DNA from: Valencia hispanica
Taxonomy: Eukaryota; Chordata; Actinopteri; Cyprinodontiformes; Valenciidae
DNA length: 64,000 nt
Assembly (NCBI GenBank): GCA_963556495.2
Contig: OY747704.1
Span: 38,957,001 to 39,021,000 of the forward strand
Direction of reading: 5' to 3'
Part shown: in pieces, positions 24,934 to 35,774 of the stretch
Numbering within the stretch: the stretch's first letter is position 1
Layout of the letters: the number at the start of each line of letters is the position of its first letter
The notes under the pieces: model-generated
What the model was told of the DNA's origin: nothing
Databases searched by the model: none
Seen by the model: the letters and a program-made list of their open reading frames with translations, nothing else
Position numbers and translations under genes: made by a program

Positions 24934-25610
24934 GGTGCGTTCACACTGAATGCACTTGAAGCATCATGGGCGTCAGGTTTACATGTAGAGTCAATGCAGA
25001 GGCACGCTAACGCGCGTCAGGGTTTCTGCATCGCGTCAGAAGCAGATTTGCATCGCTAAAACGCATTTCTGCCTCATTTGGGCGTCAGATTCGTGCAAAT
25101 GAGGCGTTTAAACTGCGTCAGAAAATACGTCAATTCGCACCGCATCAACCAATCAGGAGCCTGGTGTCACGTGATGCTGTGACCCAGTTCACGGGGTCAG
25201 GTCCGGCAAAATTCATTAATTGAACATGGTGGAAATACTGAGAATGGCCATAGCTAATCACCCCGAGCAATACGACAGCAGTTGCTTTCTCTACAGAGAC
25301 AGGAATAAAAAGGATCTTGCTTGGAGGAATATAAATGAGGAGATAGGGCAACCTGGTAAGTTTATTTCACTTTTGAAAGTTTTCACGTTACTGACACTGC
25401 AAACATGTGCAGGGTGCTCTGCACAGTAAAGAGAATGGAGACTTTCTCTTCCAACGGTAGATTGACAGCTGCCATCTTGCAAAAATACCGTCTGGCACTA
25501 GCTCCTCCCACAAGTTGTGTATTTCCAGCTTGACGCACGTTGAGGTGTGACTGTTCAAGCGCTCAACTTTGGCGTGTGGCACGCTTTCGACGCTTTGGTG
25601 TGAAGAGACC
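24934..25610 (+). mobile_element. Harbinger-like MITE carrying a MADF-domain exon
   Basis: The left end GGTGCGTTCACACTGAATGC is mirrored by the right end, which reads inward GGTCTCTTCACACCAAAGCG; both share GGT…TTCACAC…AA.GC. The interior is CpG-richer than the surrounding intron and contains several CGTCA words in both orientations. It contains one good coding exon at 25226-25355. It lies in the 4.1-kb OXCT1 intron. The outer boundary is supported by the inverted repeat; a 3-bp target duplication is not clear. Confidence 0.65.
25226..25355 (+). pseudogene. MADF-domain-like first exon inside a MITE
   Basis: From ATG at 25226 the exon reads MVEILRMAIANHPEQYDSSC, then YRDRNKKDLAWRNINEEIGQ and PG, ending at a perfect donor G|GTAAGT. 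This fits the start of a MADF (Myb/SANT-like) domain: short helix, HP.LYD, Y.D…K..AW..I. MADF proteins are DNA-binding, and some teleost Harbinger-group elements encode one beside the transposase. No downstream exon was recognised inside the element, so it is probably a fragment kept by a deletion derivative. Confidence 0.5.
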
Positions 25611-25907
25611 AAACATGTCACATCAGGATTCCATCACTAAATATAGTCTAACCCAGACCAAGCACCCTATGACAAAGGCTGCTTTCTTAAGAAGGGACAA
25701 TTGCTACAAGTAAATGTAAAATTGTAAATTAACTAACTCAGAATTTCCATTTTCTAATCAACTGCTACAAAGACAACTATTCAGTCTTTGTATAGAAAAA
25801 AAAAAGTTTTCTTTTTTTCCCCCAGTAGCTTTGGGCCGATACATGTCTCCTTCAGCCTACTGTAACAAAAGGACACATCATATAACCAAAAGGATGTCAA
25901 AGGATAC

Positions 25908-26022
25908 CATACATGCCATCTTCAAACTCCAGTGCTGCCCTGCGAATGATCCTTTCTCGAACAATGTCTGAATCCTTCTTTGGTTTAGGCCTTTCTTCTT
26001 CGCCTTTTCTCACAGTGCGTTT
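25908..26022 (-). CDS. OXCT1: OXCT1 exon: inter-domain linker and start of domain 2
   Basis: This 115-nt exon (38 codons plus one base) begins with a very basic and acidic stretch, KRTVRKGEEERPKPKKDSD. That is the hydrophilic linker joining the two CoA-transferase domains, which are separate A and B subunits in bacteria. It then enters domain 2 with IVRERIIRRAALEFEDGMY. The linker is the least conserved part of the enzyme, so the difference from the mammalian linker is expected. Acceptor TTCTAG, donor G|GTATCC. Confidence 0.95.
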
Positions 26023-26241
26023 CTAGAAGCATACAGAAATAGATGAAAAACAGCAAGAGCATCTTGGGAGTCTATTTCTGACCAAGTGCAAGGACACAGG
26101 GATAAAGCATTGAATCTGCAACAGTAATCTTCTGCATCAGCCCTCACTGTGAAATAATGCACATAATAGAAATTATGGCAACATCCCACGGTCATATGAT
26201 TCTTCCATTTATGTAAACACTGACGGGCATTATTTTTGTAC

Positions 26242-26349
26242 CTCAATCCTTTTCTCATAGCTGGCTCCCTGAACAATCCTGTGGACATAGATACTGGGTA
26301 TATGTATGTCTTCTGCAGCAAATGCTCCAACATCTACCACCTCCTCCAC
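26242..26349 (-). CDS. OXCT1: OXCT1 exon ([20 protein letters not shown]...)
   Basis: This 108-nt, phase-0 exon has 36 codons. It encodes [20 protein letters not shown] and ends YEKRIE, the C-terminal end of SCOT domain 1 just before the inter-domain linker. The acceptor is CTACAG and the donor GAG|GTACAA. It is separated from the next exon by only 219 bp. Confidence 0.96.
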
Positions 26350-26656
26350 CTGTAGAGAGAGAGTAATGAGCACTGGCTTCATCTCCAAATTGACACACGA
26401 TCCCTGAGATTAAAAGTTCAGATAGAGAAACCTTGCAGTGCTTGAATTACAGTTCCAGAAAATAACCCCTAACCATTGGGTTATGAAATTCAGCAAGTTA
26501 AGCTGGTATTTAAAAGAAATCCTGCCTGCAGACCTTTAGCTGCTGTACACCAATCAAGAAAATTGTATCTCCAGACATTCTCTAGATTTCTAAGGATCTT
26601 TTAATAGAACATTACTGATCAAACATGGAACTCAGTGATTGTGTAATACGGAAGTT

Positions 26657-28855
26657 TAAAGTGTCTTGCAAAAGTATTCATGCTCTATCATTTTTTCACA
26701 AAGCTGCACATGGTTCTGAAATTGATAGAAAATGAAACGCGTCTTCAAAAAAGAAAAAAAAAAAATCAATAAATACACTGAAAGGTTTGGCATGTATTTT
26801 CATTCCCATAAATGACATACGGTGCAGTTTTTAAAATATTTTTTTATATTTTTACATTGCTTTGAAATCAAGCTGTGGAATTAAGTGAATTTTGATTTTG
26901 ACTCTAAAGGATAAGAAAAACCCATAGTTCTCAAAAATACAATTCCTTGTTAAATATTGTTTTTTTTGGCATATTTTGCTATGGAAATATGTCCTTATCT
27001 GAAGGAAGGAGAAGAGGAGGAGCAGCAGCTCCTCCTCAGTGGGCATGAATGGATGCAGTATAAAACATTCCTAGTTAGGCATCACCATTTCGTAGTTAGT
27101 AATCAAGCTCCATCATGGATCAGATATCTGATTGTTCCATATGTTCCTAATAGCAGCACTTATGCTGCTATAGGCTCAGACTGCTGGAGGACAGACTGAC
27201 CACTGCTCTTCACTCTGCTACTTAATTTTCTATTACTCTCCAGTTGCATTATATGCTGTTATTTCGACTGTTAACTCTGTTTTCTCTCGTGTTTTTCTCT
27301 CCATAGAAGGTACACCTGGTCTGGTATCCTGCTTAGCTAGAATGCCCTGTTGGACGGGGGCATTGACTGTGATGATGCTCCCAGTAACTGAGCATCCCCC
27401 CGTGTCCTGTGATCAACTTTTTACTTTCTTTAATATAGAAAGTACTCTTACATAAGTTATTTTTGTTCTGTGTTTCTGCTCTGTCTTCTCGAACCCCCAG
27501 ACGGGGAGTTCCTCTCCACTGTCGTCACATGCTTGCTCAGTATGAGGGATTGCTGTGGTTGGAATGTGCATGAATGGGGCACAACCTCAAGTCAATGCAA
27601 TATGCTGGGATTCCTTACATAGAAAACAAACCAATTGATTGTATTGAAATGATTTCTCTTGTAAAGTGCCTTGAGATGACATCTGTTGTGAATCAGAGCT
27701 ATATAAATAAACTGAATTGAATTATTGATCAGCTGACAGGACTCCAACAAGCTACATCACTTCGGGTCTGGCGGAGGTTAAATCTTCTCCCAAAAACGAC
27801 TCCAAAAGCTAAAATGATTATTGTATGAGTAAATTGTTATTTTGAAACAGTTCATGATATATTTCTCTAAACAGTGGTTTAAGGGGGGCATTAACCTGCA
27901 ACCTGCTCTTTAAATAATCCCAACATAATCCGACCAAAATCACTGATTATAATTTTTCTATTATCATGCAGCTCTAATATGTAATTGACAGCCTGCAGTT
28001 TAATCCAGGTGTTAAGTGAAGGCCAGAGATTTCCTAAAGAACAATGGTTAAACAACATGATGAAGACCAGGGAATACAGCAGACAGGTCAGAAATAAAGT
28101 GGTTTATGGGATTAAAGCGGGGTTAGGTTTTAAACAATATACCAAGTTTGGACATCTGTCAGGGCACTGTTCAATGTTTAGTTTAGAACTGCAAACCTAC
28201 CAAGAGAGCATTAATCAAAGGAGAGTCAAAATGCTAAGGGTAATTTTGAAAGGGATGCAAAGATCCATAGCGCAGAATATGTCAGGGCAACTTCTAGTCG
28301 TGATTATGACTTTATCCTTAGGGGCGAGTGGCATGAAGAAAGTCAGTGCTGAAACAAAGCCATAATCAGTCCCATTTGCAGTTTCAAAGAAGCAATTTGG
28401 GGAATGCAGCAAACCTGTGGAACAATGTGCTCAGGAAAGAGGACACCATAATGTAACTTTTTGGCCTACACTCAAAAGGCAATGTGTGGAAAACTAACAC
28501 TGAACATATTTCTAACCACACAATGCCTACTGTGAAAGTAGTGGCAGCAACATCATGCAGTGGGGATGCTATTCTTTTGCCAGGGCAGGAAAGCTGGTCA
28601 GAGTAGAGGACAACCCTGGAAGAAAACCTGCAAGAGGCTTGAGACTGGGACAGAAGTTCACTTTTAAGCTTAGCAGAAACTTTAAGTAGCCAACGCTACT
28701 GTGAAATGATTTAGATCAAAGCATAACCTTTTTATTGTTCTAGAATGGCTCAAATTCCAGACCAAGGAATACGAAAACCACACTTTTTAGATCACATAAA
28801 TTTCTAAATGAAACGCAAAGTTTAAGGGGTATGAATTCTTTACCAAGCCAAAGTA
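26657..28855 (+). mobile_element. Tc1-like element interrupted by a second repeat
   Basis: The left end (TAAAGTGTCTTGCAAAAGTA) and right end (GGGGTATGAATTCTTTACCA, then AGCCAAAGTA) are diverged Tc1 inverted repeats. Degenerate transposase runs on the plus strand from 28060 (MKTREYSRQVRNKV…IKAGLGFK) with deletions, and later scraps such as MQWGCYSFARAGKLVRVE. A separate repeat with a LINE/SINE-type tail sits at about 27003-27725. Confidence 0.7.
27003..27725 (+). mobile_element. Retroposed repeat with TATATAAATAAACTGAATTGAA tail
   Basis: The 3' part GTAAAGTGCCTTGAGATGAC, followed by an AGAGCTATATAAATAAACTG tail and an ATTGA repeat, is a widespread type of teleost retroposon 3' end. Upstream, GACGGGGAGTTCCTCTCCAC and GTCACATGCTTGCTCAGTAT belong to the same dispersed family as I recall it. 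No open frame is evident. It appears to be inserted in the Tc1 remnant. The left border is approximate. Confidence 0.55.
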
Positions 28856-29640
28856 AAAGTGAGCAAAAAACAACAACTGAACAATTAACACCTGTATAGG
28901 TAGTACAAAATCAGATATTTGCTTCTGTACGTCTCCATTTTTAGGTAATATTATGCACACTGAAAGAGGACCAGCATTAGACAAGGGATGTACCGTACAT
29001 TTAACTGACTTTTCATTTAGTAACTCCACAGAGGCAAGTACAGGATATACAGCTTGATCCAGGGATCAAATGGAGTAAGAAAGAAGGGGTGCATAGGAGA
29101 AAGAGTAGCAGTGTATCAAGACTAAACTGCCTTCTGCATAAATTAGCACAGTTTAAAAAAACAAAAAAACATGCGCAGTTTAAAAAACCCTAATATATTA
29201 ATTACTCACACTTAAAAGCATTAAAAATTAATCATGCAGTCCACAAAGAACTAAACAATGTATTCTTGGCTCAGAGACAAGTGCATCACCTTTTTGAAGA
29301 AAGTGTGCAGCACCAGCAGAGAAGTGTACATAAGGGATTATTTCTGTCTGACTAACAGGACGAAGATGGAAATGGGTATTGATTTAAACAGCGCTGGGTC
29401 AACATGACTGGTATAAAAATCCCACAAGAAATACACCTGCTCTCTCCTCTCCTTAGGTAACATTAGGCTGTGCTAAAAAGCAGGCTTCCAGCAGCATGCA
29501 CCCTTACAGGTGTGAAAACTGAGCTGGACTGCATGTGTGGGCTCCAATAATCTTGTTGGGAATTTGTAGTCTGTTCAAAGCCTTTAAAAACTTCCATGTT
29601 ACGTTCAACTTTACCATGAAACAATGTTAACACTAAGATT

Positions 29641-30200
29641 TTGAGTAAAGCCTTACAAAAGCATTCATGCTCCTTGATATTTTTTGCATTTTGTCATGTT
29701 ACAACCAAAAATTGTATTTCAATGGGATTTTATGTGATCAGCCAACTAGGGTGTAAATAATTGTGAAGGGGAAGGAAAATGCATAGTTTTAAAAACTTTC
29801 GCAAAAGAAATCTAAAGAAAAATGGTAAATTACAATACATGGCATTAAACCTTATTCTATTCTAAACCATTATATTTTAGTTCTGTATGTTTTTGTATTG
29901 TTGAACACCAACCCATTCTCAAGAAGCATTTCGTTTCACTGCATTGTTCTGCATTTAGCTCCATCTATTTTACCCTCAAACCTGACCAGCTTTCTGTTCT
30001 TCCTGCAGAAAAGCATCCCCACAGCATGAGGCTGCCACTACCATGTTTCACAGTGTGATCCCTGTATTCATAAAGAGCAATGTTGATATTTCTCAAATAC
30101 ACTGTTTCAGCAAAATGTTACATTTTGGTCTTATCTGACCCGAAAGCATTCTCCCATGTGTTGGCTGTGTTCCCCACATGGTTTACAAAGTCTGTTGTGG
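29641..30200 (-). mobile_element. Tc1-like remnant, one terminus
   Basis: The inverted-repeat-like end GAGTAAAGCCTTACAAAAGC at 29641 is followed by minus-strand transposase scraps, for example CCCACAGCATGAGGCTGCCA at about 30020 and GTGTTGGCTGTGTTCCCCAC at about 30158. They match the same positions of the element at 1-1173. The N-terminal half is missing. Confidence 0.7.
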
Positions 30201-31148
30201 GAAGAAAATGGTTGAAAATGTAATATAAGAAAAACCACAAAAACAGCTCTGCTCAAAAGCAATCATGTTTCTAGTGAGTGAAAGATAATTTAACCACAAC
30301 ACAATTCTCTGCTTCACTTCTACTTTTCAGTGCTTTGCTTCCTGTGCAGCTCACTGTGTAACCTACTTATTCCATCTACATGAGGGGCAGCCGTTCAGAG
30401 CAAATTGAATTGAATCTCTCCCCATCTCTGCTTCTCTCACTCAGCTCTCGGCACTGACTGAGAGGAGTCAATGGCCAGGAGTGGATCCCATCTTCGTGTT
30501 GTCATGGATACGAAGGCTTTGGTCTCTCAGGAGCTAAGGCCACTTAGGATCGTAAAGTGATTTTAGACTCCTTTTATGGGTCTTTAGGCTGGTTTGTAGT
30601 AAACTTCTGATGGTGGATAACAAAGAATGAAGCCGATGGAGAGGACACTGGAAGCACGGCAACAGTAGTCCAACATATTTAGCTCATCTTTGCCCAGGCA
30701 CTCATGACTTTTTGATGGTGGTGAATTCATGACACATTTTTATCACAAACAAAATGTGCTCATCACTAAATCCATCTGTAGCAAAATACTAAGACTAGAA
30801 ACACAAACATGCTGACCTTGCATGGTGTTCAAGGCTAAAGATTAAATAATTGGCACTTTATCTCTTCAGTAAAAACATTGGGAGTCCAATGAGAAGCACC
30901 AAACAAATAAATCCACAGTGATTTTTTTCATGGAGTTTTGTTGCTCTCTCTAAAACACAAACAAACAGACCTCAAATTTAGCACCGTCCTCAATTAGACT
31001 TCCAAAGCTAAATCACAGCACAATAAGAAGCTCATTCAATTTAAATGCGGCGTGTAGATAAAAAGCCTCAGTTCCTTTCATCTATGTGATGTGTCCCGAC
31101 TGCACAGGGGGTTCAACGGACAAGGAAGGATAAAACATTAAAATAAAA

Positions 31149-31163
31149 CACACACACACACAA
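31149..31163 (+). repeat. (CA)n microsatellite
   Basis: A short CA dinucleotide run in intron sequence. Confidence 0.7.
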
Positions 31164-31339
31164 ACAATTGAGCAGGTGTGTAGAGCAAGTAAACAGACAC
31201 ATGCATTGAGATTGATATTCCTGTATTTGAAGACAGATTTTCACATCAATGAGAGCAAAGCAAAGCATGAAGTGAGCTGGCAAGAGGACACAGGGAATCA
31301 AAGTGCCCTCCGGGGACACCGCAAGCTTTTTTTGTGGCC

Positions 31340-31990
31340 TTTTTTAATAATAATAATAATAATAAATTTTATTTAAAAGGCGCCTTTCTGACACTCAAGG
31401 TCACCGTACAAACATACATAAAGTTAAACACATAAAACAATCAAAACAAATAATGCAAGAAACAATTAAAATAGATCAAAATTACAAACAAGTGGATGTT
31501 ACAGTGAATAAGCTTGTTGGAACAGATAGGTTTTGAGTCCAGTTTTGAAATGAGGGAATGAGTCCATGTTTCTGAGATGTGGTGGAAGGGCGTTCCAGAG
31601 GCGGTGAGCAGAGCGGCTGAATGCTCTGCTCCCCATTGTGGTGAGACGGGCAGGTGCGACCGACAGGTGAAAAGTGGAATGAGATCTGAGAGAGCGGGAT
31701 GGAGTGGGAACATGGAGGAGGTCAGATACATACGGGGGGGAGAGGTTATGGATGGCTTTGAATGTCAGCAGTAGGACTTTGAACTGGATACGGAACTGAA
31801 TAGGGAGCCAGTGGAGCTGCTGGAGGACAGGAGTGATATGATGGATGGAGGGAGTTTGGGTAATGATACGGGCAGCAGAATTTTGGACTAGTTGAAGTTT
31901 ACGGAGGGATTTGTGAGGGAGGCCCATGAGAAGTGAATTACAATAATCTAAACGGGAGGTGACAAAGCTATGGACAAGAATGGCTGCAGG
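31340..31990 (-). mobile_element. L2-like LINE 3' end, 5'-truncated
   Basis: The minus strand has an open frame from 31927 to 31499 with [40 protein letters not shown] and a PPYVSDLL…WNALPPHLR tail ending YLFQQAYSL. This is the conserved C-terminal region after the reverse transcriptase in L2-clade LINEs. The 3' end is GGCGCCTTTTAAATAAAATT followed by (TTA)n. The same tail ends the larger L2 copy at 48546. The long open frame suggests it is younger than most elements here. Confidence 0.8.
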
Positions 31991-32349
31991 GAATTACCAA
32001 CTTTATTTCTCTATCAAATGTCAAACAACAAATAACCAAACACACTCTGCAGTAAACCAATTTACCTTATTACGACATCCTAACACCAACTGATTAAGTA
32101 AACATTTCCCATGGACAGAATCAGTCTTTACTATTACACCAAACAGATGGAAGGTCCTGAATTGTTATATACAATCTGGGGTACTGATTTCCATCCATTT
32201 AACCAATTTCGGTCAATTATAGTGTAAGAGACGCTTACTAACCTGACCTTTTGAGTACTCTTACTCAGATTTTACATCTGGCTTTATGATGACAAACTGA
32301 AATTACTGAAATAAATTTTTTAGGGTTAGCATTTTTTTAAATGTTCAAA

Positions 32350-32520
32350 AGGAAATAAAGCCTGGGAAGCTGAAATATCTGGGCGCAATGCTACTTGACA
32401 CCATTGACTGGCGTTTGCAAACCCCCAGGAGAAGAGATTAGAAAGACTGTAGATATTACCGTAGCTTCTGCGGTAGTGCTCCAACCAGGAGAGAAAGAGC
32501 GTAAAGACTGAGAGTTCATG
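32350..32520. repeat. Unclassified dispersed repeat, copy 2
   Basis: GGGAAGCTGAAATATCTGGG, then GCGCAATGCTA, and TAGCTTCTGCGGTAGTGCT match the segment at 6920-7090 in the same order with substitutions. Confidence 0.4.
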
Positions 32521-33203
32521 GAGATCAGAGAATTAAACAGCCATCTGATCCAATAGCAGGCCCTCACTTGTTCTGTTCTATTAATAAGATTGTTTTCTAG
32601 CATTGGATTCTGTTGAACCTTAATGGCCTTCTGTTAAAATTCTTCTTTTTCCTCCTCTTTCAAAGTCTTCCTCAGTTTTGGAACAGATATTTAGAATTCC
32701 AATTCATGTGCAAAAAACTTGCATTTACATATCAGAAAGACACCTATTGCATCTTTGGTAACGTTTACCTTTGCTCCCAATAATATTCCGAACATTGATT
32801 TTCAGTTACTTTTGAAGGTTGTATTGATGTAGTTTGAGTTTGAATTTGTTTAGGTTTTGTTTCTGTACCTAAATTTACTAAGATATATTAATAAGACTAC
32901 ATGTAAAGCAATTACTAATTCAATGAGTGATTAGTTCCATTATATTCAATTTTAAATAACGTTTCAATGTTGTGATTCCGAAAATAAATATTTTTACAAT
33001 ATTTCTTTTTTTAGACTGGGATGAAATGCTTAACTCCACTCAGAAAGGTGGATGTCAGAATTCACAACCAGGACCTTCTTCATTTAAGCATACAACTGAT
33101 CCCTGATACAGCTGGAGAAAAGACTTAAACTTGTGCAAATATCAAACAAGGAAAATCAATTAGCATTTCCTTAAAAATGTATCATGGAGGACTTCTACAT
33201 TTC

Positions 33204-33245
33204 CAGGTTAGGATATCTAAGTAGCAGGTTAGGATATCTAAGTAG
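33204..33245 (+). repeat. Tandem duplication of a 21-bp unit
   Basis: The unit CAGGTTAGGATATCTAAGTA plus G occurs twice in direct succession with no mismatch. It is a recent small duplication in intron. Confidence 0.85.
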
Positions 33246-34109
33246 CAGATATGAGGTGATCACATGACAGGAGCTCGCCTGTCTTCAAATTTATAGTGTT
33301 AGCAAAATACTTTTAAAAGAATAAAATTTTGAATAATTTGTCCCTCTGTTGATGTCAAATAGAGAAGGTTAGGTTATCCTTCCTCAACATTATGTTTTTG
33401 TCAAAGTTTCTTAGTCTGTTTCCAAAGCCTCTGTAATTCTCCAAGGTGCTGTCAGCTCCTGGACAGTGAGATGCATTAGGTTTGGTCTCCAGGTCTGAGA
33501 TGATGCTAAGATGCTCTCATTGGAATTTTTTTTTTATGGGTTTAGTAACCCAAGCTCTGTGCATAATGTTTACAATGTTTGCGAGTCTGCACCAAGTGGT
33601 CAGGGGTGTATATTGCAATTTGTCAAAATGACAGACGGCCTTCAGATTTTTCTGCCACTGTTTAAAAAACAAACTAGTCAAAGACGGATGATAATGCAAC
33701 CCCTGATTAAATGTAAATTATAATGCAATGAAAAATTTCCATTCTATTTCTCTAGAATGTTGCACAGCTGACATTTATTTGATGCAGAGATTCTTGTGCA
33801 GAAATATAATAATGTCCACAGTCTCTGGCTTTAACTGTGTTCTACGTTCCTGAATCGCAAATCCAGCTACAGAAAAGTCTTGCTCACTAGCAGCGCTGGA
33901 TGCCTAGATAGCGAGAACATTCTGCTTTGAGTTCAAGGTTGGGAAATATTCTTGCATACTCTTTCCACAAACCCCATTTATCAACAAGATCCTCTCTGGT
34001 AACAAAAAAGTAATTATATATACACATTACCTCACCTGCAACCCACCCACATGAAATAATCTTCCACATGGACGCGATTTATTTATTTATTTTTCCACCC
34101 GTGAAACAA

Positions 34110-35769
34110 CAGGTCATCCGCCTGCGCCTGTCAATGCAGATCCCCACAAAGCAACCGCTTCGCACATTATCATCACCTCAGCCATGGACTCTAACCTCAG
34201 CCATGGACTCTTCACCTCAGCCATGGACTCTTCTAATTCCACAAGTTTGACTTCAACCAAGTCAGGGGATGCTGCTACCCCCTTTGCCTCCCCCTCCCAC
34301 TTGTCTGTCTCCAAAAGTCAGGTGAAGAGGCAGCTGGAGAAACTGAACCGGAACAAGGCTGCAGGTCCAGATGGTGTCAGCCCCAGAGTCCTGAAGGCCT
34401 GTGCAGAGCAGCTCTGTGGGATTCTGCATCACATCTTTAACCTTAGCCTAACTCAGGAGAAGGTTCCAGTGTTGTGGAAGACATCCTGCCTTGTTCCAGT
34501 ACCCAAAAGAACTCACCCATCAGTCATCAATGACTATAGACCCGTTGCCCTGACATCCCACATCATGAAGGTCCTGGAGAGACTCCTGTTGGCACCCCTG
34601 AGTAAGCAAACAAGAATGTATCAGGACCCACTGCAGTTTGCTTATCGCTGTGGAGTTGGAGTTGAAGATGCCATCATCCACCTGCTTCAACCAACCCACT
34701 GTCATCTGGACAAAGCAGGCAGCACTGTGAGGATCATGTTCTTTGATTTCTCTAGTGCATTTAACACAATTCAGCCTGATTTGCTTTGTCAGAAACTCCT
34801 GAAGACACAGGTGGAGCCCTCAACAATCGCCTGGATCAATGACTACCTGACTAACAGACCACAATTTGTGAGACTGAAGAATTGTGTGTCAAACCAGGTA
34901 GTCAGCAGCACAGGAGCACCACAGGGGACCGTACTCTCACCATTCCTTTTCACTCTGTACACCTCAGACTTCCAGTACAAATTAGAGACCTGTCATCTGC
35001 AGAAATACTCAGATGACTCTGCAATTGTCGGGTGTATCAGAGATGGGCAAGAAGCTGAATACAGAGGGTGGACCGCTTTGTGACATGGTGTGGAAACAAT
35101 CGTCTCACCTTGAATGTGAAAAAAAACAGGAGATGATTGTAGATTTCAGAAGAAACAGGGATAAGTCAAAAACTGTTTCCATCATGGGAGAAGAAGTGGA
35201 GGTGGTTGAGGTGTATAAATACCTCGGAGTTCCCCTTGACAACAGACTGGACTGGAGGCGCAACAGTGAAACCGTCTACAAGAAGGGACAGAGCAGACTG
35301 TACTTCTTGAGGAAGCTTAGGTCCTTCAAGGTTTGCAGCAAGATGCTGCAGATCTTCTACAAGTCTGTTGTGGAGAGTGTAATCTCTTCAGCCATCATCT
35401 GTTGGGGTAGCAGCATCAGAGCCATGGATTTAAAAAGGCTAAACAACCTGATAAAGAAGGCTGGTTCTGTTCTTGGGACAACTGTGGAAAATCTGGAGAT
35501 GATAATGCAAAGAAGGATTCTTCATAAAATCAAAAAAATTATGGACAACCCTGAGCATCCTTTTCATGAGACGGTCATACAACAACAGAGCGTCTTCAGT
35601 CGGAGGCTTCTTCAGTTTTGCTGCAATACAGACCGCTACAGGAAATCCTTCCTGCCCACAGCTATCATCATCTACAACAACTCCTTAAAGAATTAATTAT
35701 ATGAGCTATACCAACACTTAATTTCCCACTGGGATCAATAAAGTATTTTTGAATTGAATTTGAATTGAA
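34110..35769 (+). mobile_element. CR1/Rex1-like LINE with reverse transcriptase (copy 1)
   Basis: The reverse transcriptase starts near LEKLNRNKAAGPDGVSPRVL. Motif A is MFFDFSSAFNTIQPDLL, motif B GAPQGTVLSPFLF and motif C KYSDDSAIVG, all with their catalytic aspartates. A small deletion at about 35062 shifts the frame. The thumb/C-terminal part continues at 35090-35696 (EMIVDFRRNRDKSKTVSIMG…YKYLGVPLDNRLDW). The endonuclease half is missing. The 3' end is GATCAATAAAGTATTTTTGA followed by ATTGA repeats. It is the longest of three copies of this family (also 9901 and 49085). Confidence 0.85.
34176..34234 (+). repeat. Three tandem units CCTCAGCCATGGACTCT
   Basis: Units of 19-20 bp start at 34176, 34195 and 34215, each carrying CCTCAGCCATGGACTCT. 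They lie at the 5' end of the truncated LINE, just upstream of its first reverse transcriptase block. Confidence 0.8.
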
Positions 35770-35774
35770 TCATG

